A stretch of 64,000 nt of DNA from Marasmius tenuissimus (taxonomy: Eukaryota; Basidiomycota; Agaricomycetes; Agaricales; Marasmiaceae): NCBI GenBank assembly GCA_029532415.1, contig JAQOTA010000050.1, forward strand, positions 3,038,001 through 3,102,000, given 5' to 3'. Positions 33,039 to 45,487 of this stretch are shown piece after piece. The notes below the pieces were generated by a model, which was given only the letters and a program-made list of their open reading frames with translations, ran no database searches and had not been told where the DNA came from. A program made the translations under genes and the position numbers. The stretch's first letter is position 1. Each line of letters starts with the position of its first letter.

Positions 33039-35696
33039 ATGTCTTCAACTGAAGGTCAGAGCTCGACGCCCGACAATGACCAGACTCTCGACACCAGTAT
33101 TCTCCGCGAAATCAACAAGAGGGGCCTTGTGGATGCTCTAAACGCGGTCAGTTTGGTCGAAGTCTCCCTCATAAATCATCCTCACGTCGTGGAATAGGTC
33201 AATGGCGCGAAGACTCTTGTTCTCGATCCTAATCTGGCCGGTCCTCTCGGTTTGGTCACAGAAGTAGCTCTGCTCAAGGTCATACATACTCAGAATGCGC
33301 TTTATCTTGCGATGCTCATGGCCATTTAGCACCATGGAGTGGACAAGATGTTTTGGCTTGAAGCAGGTCCCCTGACGTTGTCTACACCGAACGTGGTGTA
33401 TTTATGTCGTCCGGCAATAAGATACGTGAAGATAATAGCTGGTGCGTACGGTGATCCCTGTTCTTTATGCGAGTGAACTCACATCTCTCTCAGATCATAT
33501 CAAGCGACACGCGAAGGAATCTCTGCGATACAACTATACCATCTTGCTCGTTCCTCGGACCTCCACACTCGTTACACGCCTACTCGAGGAGGAGGGTGTA
33601 TTGGGCGACGTCACTATATCTTCTTACAACCTTCAACTCATACCATTGGCTGAAGATGTAGTTTCCTTGGAGCACGAATCTGCGTTTAAAGATCTTTGGG
33701 TCGTGAGTGACATGCTTCAGTGATTGGGGTATTAATCACCCACCAACTCGCTAGGACGGGGATGAAACCGCGATATACGACTCCGCACAAGCTCTCATTA
33801 CTCTTCAAAAGATGTATGGGACATTCCCTAGGATGCTGGGGAAGGGAGATCACGCCGCAGTAGGTACTATTTCGTGGGCTGGAAATACGAGATGAGCTCA
33901 ACCTTCCTCCCCAGCGACTGATTAAACTCGTGCAAACTTATCTGCCTCAGTCTCGAAACGCTTCTACGTCGGATGCATTGTCCGAGTTGTCAGACAAAAT
34001 GGACTCTCTCATTGTTCTGGATCGGCGCGTCGATATGATCACACCTCTCCTCACACAACTCACCTACGAAGGCCTAATAGACGAACTCCTTGGAATCAAG
34101 AATTGTACGATATATCCTGTTCCTTGCTTGCCAAATCTTGACATATCTTCAATAGCGCACGTTGAACTCCCAGCCTCCCTGATAACACCACCCCAGCCCA
34201 ATGCGGGAGCGCCCTCTACCTCCAGTACTGCTGCGGCACCTGCTCCATCGACGCCAAACCCTCTACGCAAAGAAAACAAGAAGAAATTTCACCTAACCTC
34301 GACCGATACCCTATTCACGGAAATTCGTGATTTAAACTTCTCTCACGTTGGAAAGAAGCTCAATCAAGTCGCTCGTCGCCTTGACGAAGATTACAAGGTT
34401 AGTAGTCTCCAGACCATTAACAATTCATCTCTTATCGTGATTATAGGCCAGCCGGCAAGCGAAGACAATACCGCAACTGCGCGACGTTGTCGGAAAGCTA
34501 GGTGGACTGCAGAGCGAGCATCAATCACTGCGGATACGTGAGGACGATCTACATACTTCACAGCGTCGTTCTCATACACCCTTGCAGACACCGGGCTGTC
34601 TGAACTGTTGGTGCCTATGACACGCACAGACCAATTCAACAAATCGCTTGAGATTCAGCAAAGTAAGCCCGGATCTCTAAGTGACTGTAATCCTACTGAG
34701 CTCAACAATAGATCTTTTGGCCTCCTACAACGTTTCTGAGCAATTGACTGCAATCGAAGATCTGATCGCACAAGGAGCTGAAATGGAAATCGTGGTAAGG
34801 CTTGCATGCCTTGCGAGTATCACCGCGGGGGGCATCAAGAATAAAGTACTCGAAAATATCAAACGGGAGATACTGCAGGTGCGCCCGGCTTCCCTTTCGT
34901 GGAAATTCTATTCAACTGCGCGAGTAGGCCTATGGTTACAATTTCTTACCCCTACTACTGTCTCTCTCGACCCCATCCCTACCGATTTTGCTCTCCAACC
35001 CTCCTCCGGCAAATCCTCCGGAACTCGCGGTGGCGGCAAAGTATCCTTTTTCAGCGCTGCGGAAGTCTTTGCGACTCCTTATCGATGATGATGCAGAGTC
35101 GCTGAGTGGAGTGGAGAACGACATTAGTTTCGTATACTCAGGCTGGGCGCCTATAAGCATACGCCTGGTTCAGTGCGTGGCCCAGAAAGGCGGCGTATTG
35201 AGTAATCCCGCAGAAAAAGAGAAGGAGAGATCTGGAACCCAGACGGGCGCCAACGAAGAACGTGGAAGCGAGAAGGTTCAAGCACATCCGATTATAGGCT
35301 GGAAAGGGTTCGAGGACGTAATGGCGCTTATACCTGGGGAGACGGTGGATGTGAATATGAAAGACCCCGCAGCTGGACCCATATTATGTAGCTCTCCTTT
35401 TCTGATTGACTACACGGAGAACTGATGAACTTACAGCACGACCTGCGGACAGAATGACGACCACTGTAGTATTCTTCCTTGGAGGATGCACATACACCGA
35501 AATTGCCGCCCTGAGATGGGTGGCTCGGCAGCACAAGGGTGAGAAACCACTTTATCGACTGGACTTTCTGTTTCTGACGTTCCATTCAGGCCGAAAGTTT
35601 CTCATTGCCACCACCGGGATCGTGAGTGGCTCAAGTATCATAGACAGCATAGCGGGAGTCCAAAAGGCGACAGTTTCAAAAGACGCCGGGTTATGA
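33039..35696 (+). CDS. VPS33: Vacuolar protein sorting protein 33 (Sec1/Munc18 family)
   Basis: SNARE-binding core subunit of HOPS and CORVET tethers at endosomes and the vacuole. The start is MSSTEGQSSTPDNDQ. Family segments in order: GAKTLVLDPNLAGPLGLVTE, YNYTILLVPRTSTLVTRLLE, IPLAEDVVSLEHESAFKDLW, DSLIVLDRRVDMITPLLTQL, TYEGLIDELLGI, FTEIRDLNFSHVGKKLNQVA, TGLSELLVPMTRTDQFNKSL, LACLASITAGGIKNKVLENI, and a closing TTTVVFFLGGCTYTEIAALR. A Pro/Ala/Ser-rich insert (SLITPPQPNAGAPSTSSTAA) interrupts the mid-domain. About ten introns are needed. The stop TGA is at 35694-35696. Confidence 0.93.
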
Positions 35697-35890
35697 ATGT
35701 ATTGCTAAAACCCTTGCTCTCCCTTTGTAAATTGCAACTCGGGAAGCTTAATTTCAGTCTTTGCCCTTTGTAGCCCTTTGTGGAAGAAGGAAGGAAGAAG
35801 GAAGTAAAACTGCGGCAGGTATTCGAGTGCCTCGCGACCAGTCGCGATGAATATTATGTATCCCACGAATGGTGCCTCTCTTGCGAGACG

Positions 35891-35897
35891 TATAAAA
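35891..35897 (+). promoter_or_regulatory. TATA box of the HerA-like gene
   Basis: TATAAAA stands 82 bp upstream of the ATG at 35973, which gives a normal distance for a start of transcription near 35920. It supports the later ATG over the in-frame one at 35780. Confidence 0.55.
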
Positions 35898-35972
35898 CCA
35901 CTGGCCCGTGGAGCACTTCCTACACCTATCCACAGATCCTCAGAACCAGCTCTATCCTGCGCTTCCAGACTC

Positions 35973-37941
35973 CAATGTTCTCTGATACACCGACTTGGGA
36001 CGCCTCTCATGGTATATTCCACAAACCGATATGTCAATGTTCTCAGGCTAATGATCATGTTCCCGCAGAAACCTATATCGACGTGTCGCCTGCCGACGTG
36101 ATAGAGGAAGGACATGTAAGATCTCTTTCAACGAACGATCGATTTGTCCTCACAACGATTCCTGAGCAGCACGAATGGGGCTTGCTAAGAGAGAATTCGT
36201 TTGTCGACTTGTCTGTTTCTCAGCTGACTGAGGAACACGACTACAAGGACGCCCCACTCTTGACACGCGGTGCCCACCTGTTATTTCCTTCGAGCTACGC
36301 CACCCAGTACGGTGTGTTTGGAAAAATTCTTGCGTGTCGGTTCGTGTTCTTCAACGCCCTCGGTTATGAGCGCGCTCACAAAGCGAATCATCTAGATTGA
36401 GAGACAAAAGCTTCTCTTTCAACGACCCGCGGCTTTACATGAATGCGGTATGTCATGAATTGTGAACGTTACATTTCAAAAACCGAATTTTAGTAGAACG
36501 CGCCGTTTTCTGCTGTCGTGTGCGGAGTTCAAGGTGATCTCTCTAATGCTCTCTACCTATCTCATTGGCTTACTCACCTTCTTCATCTGACATTAGGCTC
36601 TGGAAAATCGCACACCGTCTCCGTGATGTTGGAGAATCTCCTTATACAGGACTGTAATATGATCGGGTCCTTGAGGAAACCATTATGTGGTCTAGTACTC
36701 CACTTCGGGGAAGGTGGAGCTGGGTCCAGTCCTTGTGAAGCTGCCTGGCTTGCAGCATCTGACAGGGTAGGGATCCAGGCACCACGAGTACGTGTATTCG
36801 TGTCCAAGTCATCACTCAACACGATGAAGAGCGTCTATTCGTCGGTTGCGCGTAAAGGAAGAGTATCTGTCGAACCCCTGCTGTTCGAAGAGGGGGATCT
36901 TGATGCTCAGACGTTCTTGTCCATGATGGCCGTAGGGACATCCGAGTCTGCCCCGTTGTATATCCAAATTCTTCTGGTCAGAGCTCTTTCCTCTCGTCGA
37001 GGAATGCCACGGCTCATTGTTTTTACCAGTCTATTCTGCGGGACATGGGGGAGACCTTCAGCTATTCGAGGTTCTTGACAGAATTGGAGAAGAGCAAGAA
37101 GAACTTCAATCCTGCTCAGTTGAGTGGCCTCGAGCAGCGGCTCTCCCTGCTCAAGTCGTTCCTTCGGTCCAAGAAAGCTCCTGCCAGCTCACCGCGGTTT
37201 GTGCCTGGGGAACTAACTATCGTCGACTTGTCGGATCCTTTTATCGATCCCGGATCCGCTTGCGGCATCTTTGAAGTCATTACACGGTTATTTGTGCGGG
37301 CTAAAGTCGATACCGGAAAATTTCTGCTATTGGACGAGGCCCACAAGGTAAGTCGGATTTCAGCCGCTTGCGAACGTCACTCACAGGGACTTGATATCCA
37401 GTATCTCTCCGCCAGGGGCTCCTCCCCTCTCACGCAGTCACTACTGTCCCTCATGCGCCTCCAACGCCACCTTGCTATGAGGATTATCATTAGTACGCAG
37501 GGTAAGAGCAGTTGTTCAGCGCTTCACAACACCGACCTACTGACTGGCTCCGTAGAACCAACGGTTATACCCTCTGTTATCTTGGACTTATGCAGCGTCG
37601 CGGTTCTTCACCGTTTCTCGTCCCCTTCCTGGTGGGAGCATCTTGTGAAGCATGTTTCAGCGGACTTTGCGGATGGTACCAATGCCTTCGACGAGGTTGT
37701 GAAGCTACAGGTAAGCGTCTCGCTAGGGCTTAAGAAGTGGTCTGAGTCTCTGAGCATCCTGCTATTTCTTGCTTGAAAGACTGGACAGGCAATGATCTTA
37801 GTTCCATCGGGACTCGGCACGTTTGGAACTGCCGAACTCAAGACGCCACCTGCACTTGAACGCCTCGGTCGAAAATATCTCATCATCAAGACGCGAAAAC
37901 GCGTGACGTTTGACGGCGGCGCGTCGGTATTGGTTTTGTGA
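35973..37941 (+). CDS. HerA/FtsK-superfamily P-loop ATPase (fungal family, function unknown)
   Basis: A P-loop NTPase. After an N-terminal domain (VLTTIPEQHEWGLLRENSFV, LLFPSSYATQYGVFGKIL) and the lead FNDPRLYMNANAPFSAVVC come Walker A GVQGSGKSHTVSV, Walker B FLLLDEAHKYLS, then MRLQRHLAMRIIISTQEPTV and ILDLCSVAVLHRFSS. The last parts follow the HerA/TraG pattern (DEAH, a basic segment, then a TQ-P sensor and a return to the core). The end is GQAMILVPSGLGTFG and a short basic tail. Introns fall at 36010-36069 (60 nt, no stop), before SLRDKSF, on both sides of NAPFSAVVCGVQ, and four more downstream. The start MFSDTPTWDAS was chosen because of the TATA box. Partner and substrate are unknown; no nuclease gene lies beside it. 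Confidence 0.72.
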
Positions 37942-38370
37942 TAAAATGAATTCAGAATAGCTGTACGGCTATCACACATCATCTTGCACTGTACCCCAGC
38001 TTGAAGCCATAAAACTTCCCTTTTTGTCAACTAGCTCGTAGTCCTTGAATCTCTTCTGACTATCGTTCATTGTGTAAACTTATCATCAGCATTGACCTCT
38101 AACCCTATCAGTGGCTACCGTTATTGATGGATACATCGCTGTTATTTACTTAGGTCGGAAGATTCCACCGTACCACGAAGGTCAAGATAGCAAGGTGTAT
38201 AGTATAAGAAAGTCCGCCCGTCCGCTACTAGTCCCAATAGCCTTCCCCCATGCCTATCGGTCCCACTAACCGGGTTCATTGTCCCAAGGTCTCCCACCCA
38301 ACACAAAGGACCGCAGTCGTCTAGAAGTACCTACTGCCATAAAAAGGCGCAAAACCTCCATATTGCTGAC
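37942..38370. other. Convergent intergenic, HerA-like / Nramp
   Basis: These 429 bp between two stop codons should contain both 3' UTRs. I see no gene, repeat or RNA. Confidence 0.4.
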
Positions 38371-40867
38371 TTAGCCTTCACCTTTTCCCATGGCCAGTGT
38401 AACAATCAGGAAAGCATTTGCTGCAACCACGACGAGCCATATGACACCGCCAATAAAGGCTCCTACGGGTCCGTTGTTGAAGTAGACATATGGACTACGA
38501 TCCGGGGGTTGGGATTCCACTTGGTCTTCACAAACCACATGCGTGGCTTGAATTTGGTTGTCCACCTTCCCTTGTGGGAAGTCTCCGCCACCTTCATGAT
38601 GAAGTTCGTCTTGAGGGGTGGGATTTGTGCTTTCCGGTATTTCGGTAACCGGCTCCTCGTTATCCTTCTTGACCCGATATTTCTCCTCTATAGTCACCGA
38701 GGACTCGCAGGCGGTTGACACGCCTTCCTCCAAAGTATCCACCCTTCCCATCGTAACCCCTTCTGCATCCTTCTCCAGTGCCTCTACCCCCTCTACACTT
38801 CCAGGCCCATCGGGCCTGGCAACCGCTGACCGTGCACGCATCACTTCCTTCCTCGACGTCAACCACAGCAGAGGTAAGGTCACGAAGGGTAGCACGACTG
38901 CCAGCACTACTTGAGATGCGATGAGCAATACGTCGATGCCAGATCTACCCATCACAACAGCGACAGTCATCGAGGGAACAAGGGACAACAATCGAGTAAT
39001 GAGGCGACGAAGAATGGGCTAAGGAAAGAAAAAGAGTTAGTACCTATGACACTTTCGTTATAGGAAGATATCCACATACCGAAGTTCTCCATTCTAGAAA
39101 GCCTTCTGAAACGGCCTGTCCCGCTACGGTGGCGACTATAGACGCGCTCTACGTGAAGAAATTGGTTACACTCAACTCCCGGGGAGAAGGGAATAGGACA
39201 AACCTGCCCGGCGGCTAGCAACGCCACTGCGAACAGCGTAGCGGCACCTTTCCCAACGGTATCCTTGATGAGCTCATAAGCATCAAAGAGCCCAGCAGGG
39301 TCGGAGGTGTCTGAGTCGTGCGGAAAGAAGACTGCACTTGAGATGATAAGAATCCTGTACGAGTGTAAAGAGTGAGCAATCTGCACATCGAAACTTGCTC
39401 CAGCGGAAAGGGGCGAAAGAGACGCGAATAGAGGTGGAAGACATAGACTCACGAACTGTTAATCAGCACTGCGAACCCCAATAAACTGATCGCTACATCC
39501 ACAATGCCATGATACAGATGTTGCTTCACAAACTCCAGCGACTTGTTCTCTCTTTCTGCATGTCGTTTGGCAGACGTTGCGAACGAGTTAGGCGGGGGCT
39601 TTTGGAACGCGTGGATCAGATACGCGCGCGCCCGTGGAAGTGAGAACCGTTTCAGAGAAAAAATTGAAATGGTATGCTTCTCAGGCGTCGGTTGGACTGT
39701 TTGGACACGGTCTTGAGTTGAAAGAGCCGACCCAAGGAAGAGACTGTGTGGCATAACGGTGGCGCCTAGAATTCCAACGGCTGTGGATATATCGACACAG
39801 ATCAGTAGGGTAAGAGAAAAGACGTGATCGACACTTACATGTATACAGGGCCCCGCTGGGAAAGATATACTTCGAGGGCAGATACCCTTCGAATGCATCA
39901 CCCCAATCGACATTCACCTTCCCTAGGATAACACATATGCACACCAGGACCGCCAAAACCAGCCCGGAGATGATCCATTCAAACCATCTGACGGGTTGTC
40001 CTCCCAAAGGATCCCCGAATGCCAATAACACGAGCACATCGAAGGTGGTGATCAAGACTCCGTGCCACAGTTGCAGCTTAGGGAATAGTAGAACCAGGGC
40101 GATCGCACTTCCCAGGAGTTCGGCAAGATCCGTGGCAATGATGGCAACTTCCGAGAGAACGTAGAGAGGATAAAGGGCCAGCCATCGGGATTTCCGACTG
40201 TGGTTTAGGAGAAGACGGCAGTGGGAGGCAAGATCTGGAGTGTGAGGCAAAAGGGTGGAGTGAACAAGTTGTTGAGTCGAATATTGGACGTAAGCATGAG
40301 AAAATGAATTCAAACGAAAGCTGTTGAGTGCGGGGATTATTAAGAGAGAAAAGCCGTCTGGTTAAGGAAGCATGAAACATGATTCGAAAGCTGATAGAGG
40401 GCGCACGAATGAAGATCCTGGAAAAAGGGCTCACCTAAACCAGTAACACAACCCAGTCTACTGGCCAGGACCTGGAAATACACCGCAAACAGCCCAGCCA
40501 CGAGCACTACGAAGAGCAGCCTGTAGCCGTATTCCGAACCTGCCTTGAGGTCGACTCCCCAATTTCCGCTGTGATGGAATTAGCGATAGGACTCGAAATA
40601 GAAGAATAGTAGGACGCACGGATCGAAATACGCGACAGCACAGACCATCCCGACGCCCATATGCGTCTTGAAATGGTTGAAGACCGTGTACGCAACCTTG
40701 CTCAAGTTCGCCATCGACCTTCTCCTCCAAGTTTCCTGCTTTATTCCATTGCCTTCTGGTGTGCCCCTGGACCTCCCTTCATTCCCCGCAAATCCCGATC
40801 CAGTTCGACCACTGAGTCCGGCTCGAGTATCCGTTTCCGCCATATCGTCGTGACTGATGACAGCCAT
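38371..40867 (-). CDS. Nramp-family divalent metal transporter (SMF type)
   Basis: Proton-coupled importer of Mn2+, Fe2+ or related ions. The metal-site motif of helix 1 is restored by splicing as AYFDPGNWGVDLKAGSEYGY (intron inside DP|GN), and that of helix 6 reads VGILGATVMPHSLFLGSAL. Other family parts are VLSEVAIIATDLAELLGSAI, AVALLAAGQSASIVATVAGQ and EWRTSPFLRRLITRLLSLVP. A hydrophilic acidic loop of about 110 residues (from SRKEVMRARSA to QPPDRSPYVYF) separates the last two helices, longer than in yeast Smf proteins. The start at 40867 gives MAVISHDDMAETD; a second in-frame Met follows at residue 9. The intron at about 40430-40230 is about 200 nt, the longest in the gene. Confidence 0.9.
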
Positions 40868-41493
40868 AATGAGGAAAGAGTGAGGGATATGCTACCCATC
40901 ATGGACTAATATAAGTACTTCGTGGCCAACGAAGAACCCAGTACAGCGGGCTCAGAAAACGAAACGGTGGTAATGGGTTTTGATATAGATCTCGTGATTC
41001 CAAGACTTTGGGTTGCTACACGTCGGATACGGAACTCCTTTCAGGCGACTAAAGTGAATGAGCTTTGCCGGACTGAAGGCCGGGTATTGGTATACCCTTG
41101 GGCCTTGTACCTCCAACTGTATCTTCGAGAAGAGTTTATTACCATCTTGTTGGGACAGCTTCGAAGCTTCGAGTGTCAATAGTTCCTGCTGAGATGCTCT
41201 TGGACCTTCTTGGACCCGGCTTCAGTAGATAGTGTGAGACTGATGTCCAATTTTGCTGATGAAGGTGAAAGGACAAGAACGGGCGTCTAAACCGCGTACG
41301 ATTCGACAAGCGAACCACGACGAGACAGCAATATTCAAGCAATAAGTATCGGCCCTTAAGGATTGCATGGGGTTTTTAAGACAGTCTTTGACATCCAAAG
41401 AATGATTTCAACTTGGCACAGATCCGTACTTTTCCCGAGCTGTCCGTAGTTCTACAATTAAGCATTACAATGATCCAAAAGTAACCGCGTCTA
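40868..41493. other. Intergenic, Nramp promoter and WW-like gene 3' flank
   Basis: These 626 bp lie between two minus-strand genes. Opposed short frames (40922-41182, 40952-41179, 41139-41342) are unsupported. No clear motif was found. Confidence 0.4.
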
Positions 41494-43253
41494 TCATACC
41501 GCAGAAGCATGACGGGTCCTCCAACGTCTGATGCATCTTGCGAAAAACGTCCATAGCACCCGCCCTACTGATAACTTGATATGCCATACCAAGGAGAACG
41601 TGTTATGTAGGGAAATCATCACCGTGCCGAGGATCACCACGAAGAGTACCAGGGCGACCCATGTTATGCCACGATTTGAGCTATCATGGTCTCCGACATC
41701 TTGGGTCGTATACGCCGCAATGGAAAGGGTAAAGGTAATGATGGCCCATACCAGCAGAACGGGAGGGACGCTCAGTAACATGGCATGGCCTTGTAATCCC
41801 AGTACGTGCCGATTAGCGTTGCGCATGTAAGTAAACTAGAGACAACGGTCGTAAACCTATGCTTCGAACGAATGATTCGATTCATGTACAGTGACTCACT
41901 AGATCGGACGGTAACATATTTGCTTGATGTCGCCATATCGAGAAAACACTGACAATTACGCTTCCTAGAGCGAAAAATGCGGAGATGATGGCAGCCGCTC
42001 GTGCCCCAGGGGAGATTTCTGGTATTGCAAGGACTCCGACAGTGGCGCTATAGTCCAGATCTAGTAAGAAAGGAACAAAAGTTGACCCGCAGGGTGATAC
42101 TAACGAGAGGAGCACAGTAGACTAGAATGTCTCAGTACATTGTAGCAACGAGGGGGAGGGTAAGTTACTCACGACGAGGAGGAAGTGCGAGTATTCCCGC
42201 ACCAAGCGGCTGACATATTCTGACCAGCTGGCTTGAAGACTGATGAAGCGGCCATGATACTTGAAGGAGGATTTGACATGCGCAAGATAACTCCAGGGTA
42301 TACCGAAGAAGAGGATGTTGGTGATGATGTAGATTACAGGCGACATATAAGGAGAGAGACTTGTAGAGTCCGAATCTATGTCAAGGCGAGTTCTCCGCAG
42401 GGCATTTGAACTCCGAGTATGCAAACCATAGTTCTCCGCGTTTCGGTAGCTGCAGACTTCACGAAGGAGCCAGGACAAGAAGACAACTTTCGCTGTGGAG
42501 TGCGCATTGCAAGGGACTGTGCCGGAAACGGGTGTTAGACAGATGGACATGATGCGTGATATCTATCAAAACTAACGTTGCATGTCTCTGAGAACTCCCA
42601 TGAGCTCTTCGCACTCGACCTTGGAGAAAGGAGCGTTGCAACGAGAGCCAGAGACTAGATTATCGGTCTACGTTCAGCCTAAGTGTTAGTCGCATTGCTG
42701 GACCATAGGCCAGGGGCACATATTCACTTACATAGTACCAATTCAGTGCGTCTGATGCATCGGGGAGCGCTCTTGATGGACAAGGAGCATGGGATGGGTG
42801 GCCCCACAGGTAATTCCAGTACAAGCGTCGTCGACGATTCACTGAGCAAGTGTTGTGTGAGCTTAAGACCAAGCATGAACTTGGGCACTTACGCGCATGA
42901 ATGTCGAGTGACTCTATCGCTTCGTCAAAACAATCCTCAATGGACTGGGAAACAGCTGTACAATGCTTGTGATTGACGGCGAGCAGATAATCTATGTTTC
43001 CCGATTTATTCACTTGGAAGAGAACCTCCATTCCCTCTGGCCATTCTGAAGGAGTTAGTTTGGAAGCTTGTGACGAGAATAGCTCGTACAACCGGGGATC
43101 GCGAATATCCTGGTCAGTAACTAATTTCAGCGAAGAATTAAAGAAATAGAGCCATCCCCTGGGATGAACGAAGACATCCCAGCCTTCAGGGATTTCATGC
43201 TGGTCGCCCTTGAGAAGTACGACATCGGGGTGTGGGTCTGAGGATCCCGGCAT
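41494..43253 (-). CDS. WW-like, multi-pass membrane protein of an Agaricomycete family (function unknown)
   Basis: The N-terminus has a WW-like segment (IPEGWDVFVHPRGWLYFFNS, then LVTDQDIRDPRLYELF) and a second aromatic strand block (LLAVNHKHCTAVSQSIEDCF), typical of a fungal family often found in several copies. A middle region with a conserved Glu/Leu block follows (SKVECEELMGVLRDM). The C-terminal half is membrane: YMSPVIYIITNILFFGIPWS, GVLAIPEISPGARAAAIISA, LLSVPPVLLVWAIITFTLSI and WVALVLFVVILGTVMISLHN. It ends in a basic tail (RCIRRWRTRHASAV). About eight exons are needed. No catalytic motif is seen. The start codon is 96 bp from that of the divergent NSP1. Confidence 0.62.
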
Positions 43254-43349
43254 TGTGGGCTAATGGCAAGAGATGCACGCGTTGTTGATTTGGCGCGCGT
43301 CTCTTATTCAACTGGTCTTTCTTTCGCTCTCCCATCATCAACCAAAGCA

Positions 43350-45401
43350 ATGAGCAACATCTTTGGGAACACTGGTGCTTCAAATACATCAGGCTCGGCA
43401 GGGGGTGGGCTGTTTGGATCAGGTTCTACAGGCAGTACTACAGGAGCAACAGGAGGCCTCTTTGGTGGTGCGTTTCAACAACATCTTGCATCTACAACCG
43501 CGCTCACAAAGAAACAGCAAAACCAGCACAGGGAGGAAGCCTATTCGGGGCGACTAACACTGGAGGAAGCCTCTTCGGAGGTTCCAGTACGACGACGCCT
43601 GCAGCAGGCACCGGGCTCTTCGGTGGCTCGGCTACAACACCAAGCCAACCTGGCACAGGTGGGACCTTCGCCCCAGCCCAACCCTCAACAAACCCTCTCT
43701 TTGGAGGAGGAGGTGCATTTTCACTCCCTAAACCGGATCAAGGTTCAAATAATGCACCGAAACCAGCCACCAGCCGTGCGTCTGCCAATTTTGTGGTCAT
43801 TACTTGCAGTTCACCTGTTTTTCTTCAGTTTTCGGTCAACCGAACGCTGCCACGCCCACCTCCTGTACGAAATCAGCTCTCTGTTGTTGAATCGACAGCT
43901 CATTGTCTCCTTAGCTGCATCTCCGGCACCCACTTTCTGTAGTGGTCTTTTCGGCGCGAAACCAGCAGAGAGTTCGACCACCGCTAATCCTGCCTCTGGC
44001 TCGGGAACAACACCTACTTCTACTACGGCCACGAATCCCACAGCTCCCAATCCTTTCTCTGGAGGTCTATTTGGGAAGCCTCCAGCACCTGCGACCTCCA
44101 CCACGACGCCTGCAGCAGGAGCTGCCACTACAAGCGCGACCAGTGCGCCCAGTACCACTGGTGGACTAAATTTCTCACTAGGTGGGAGTACTAGCACAAC
44201 AGGTACGCTTACAATCTCCGAACATTCTTTGGTCTTTGATGAATGTTGAACTGTATCGCAGCCCCAGCCGGGGGTGGACTGTTTGGGGCGCCCAAACCCG
44301 CAGAAAAGAAAGACGAGAAACCACCCGGTACATCTCAAGCCCATCTAGCTACAAAGAAGTGCTAATAAGCTCTCTCAGCGGCCCCCGCACCTGCCGGTGG
44401 ATTGTTCGGTGCTCCAAAACCCGAAGAGAAAAAGGACGCGACGACCGGTGAGTGCAGACACTAGCAGGTAGCCCTTTAAACTTAAGCCAACTTTAGGACT
44501 TTCCGGTGGTGTATCGCTGGGCAAGCCTGAGGGCGAAAAGACCACCAGTGAGTCGGCACCTGGCGCCTGAGATCCCATCTGATTTGTCTCCACTAGGCAC
44601 GACTGCACCATCGTCAGCACCTGTTGTCGCTGTTCCTCCTCCATCAATGCTTCGGGGGAAGACTATTGAAGAAATCGTCAATAAATGGTCAACAGAACTC
44701 GAAACACACGTCAAAGAGTTCAACAAATTCGCCGCGGAGGTGTCAATGTGGGACCGAGCCCTCATCGAAAACGGGAACAACGTGAGCCTTGATATCCTCT
44801 GCAGTCTACACCACTCGCTAACAGGAACATCAACAGCTCGCGACACTTTATAGTCATGTCCTTGCTGCGGAACGCGAGCAGAACGAAGTTGACCAATCGT
44901 TGGATCACATCGAACAACAGCAGAAGGATCTCGCTGCGACCCTCGACTCGTACGAAAAAGTCACCGAGGAAATCTTTGGTGGCGGTGGAGGAAGTTTGAG
45001 AGCTCTTGACACTGGTCCAGCCGACACTGAGAGGGACAAGAAGTGAGTGTGTCACACGTGTATTCGAGCATATAACTCATATGCAACGCGAATTGAACAG
45101 CTACATGTTGGCTACTGATCTCCACACACATCTGGACGACCTCTCGAATTCTCTCACACAGATGATCGACTCGGTGAACAGCCTATCGATACCTGCCGGG
45201 TCCGACACGCCTTCCGAGGACCCTATGACTCAGATATCCCAGATCCTCAGTACACATCTCGAGAGCTTGCAGTGGATCGATGGTGCGGTGCGAGAGATAG
45301 AGGGCAAAGTGACCGAGGTCGAAAAGAGGGTCAAAGATTCTGGACATGCTGTTAATCTGAACGGCACCAACGCAAAACCCAGGGGATTCGGTGTTCGTTG
45401 A
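43350..45401 (+). CDS. NSP1: Nucleoporin NSP1 (Nup62 homologue)
   Basis: FG nucleoporin of the central channel. It starts MSNIFGNTGASNTSGSAGGG. The first half has GLFG/SLFG/PLFGG repeats in a Ser/Thr/Ala/Pro matrix, at least nine across spliced exons (GGGLFGSG, TGGLFGG, GGSLFGAT, GGSLFGGS, GTGLFGG, NPLFGGG, GLFGAK, GGLFGK, GGLFGAPK). The C-terminal half is the Nsp1-like coiled coil (KTIEEIVNKWSTELETHVKE, AAEREQNEVDQSLDHIEQQQ, MLATDLHTHLDDLSNSLTQM, ILSTHLESLQWIDGAVREIE) that binds Nup57/Nup49. Many repeats lie in short exons of different frames, so the domain is easily mis-modelled. The stop TGA is at 45399-45401. Confidence 0.92.
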
Positions 45402-45487
45402 TGAACAGCAGTACAGTTGATTATGTATATTCAGCATCTGTGAACTAGTAAAATACGGTATAATTGGAATGGATGCCGTCTAGGTAT

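Noticed and set aside
35780..35972. Earlier in-frame Met for the HerA-like protein
   Set aside because: It would place the TATA box at 35891 inside the coding region and adds a segment without family resemblance.
43811..44344. 177-residue minus-strand frame within NSP1
   Set aside because: Val/Pro/Gly-rich mirror of the FG-repeat coding strand; no independent support.
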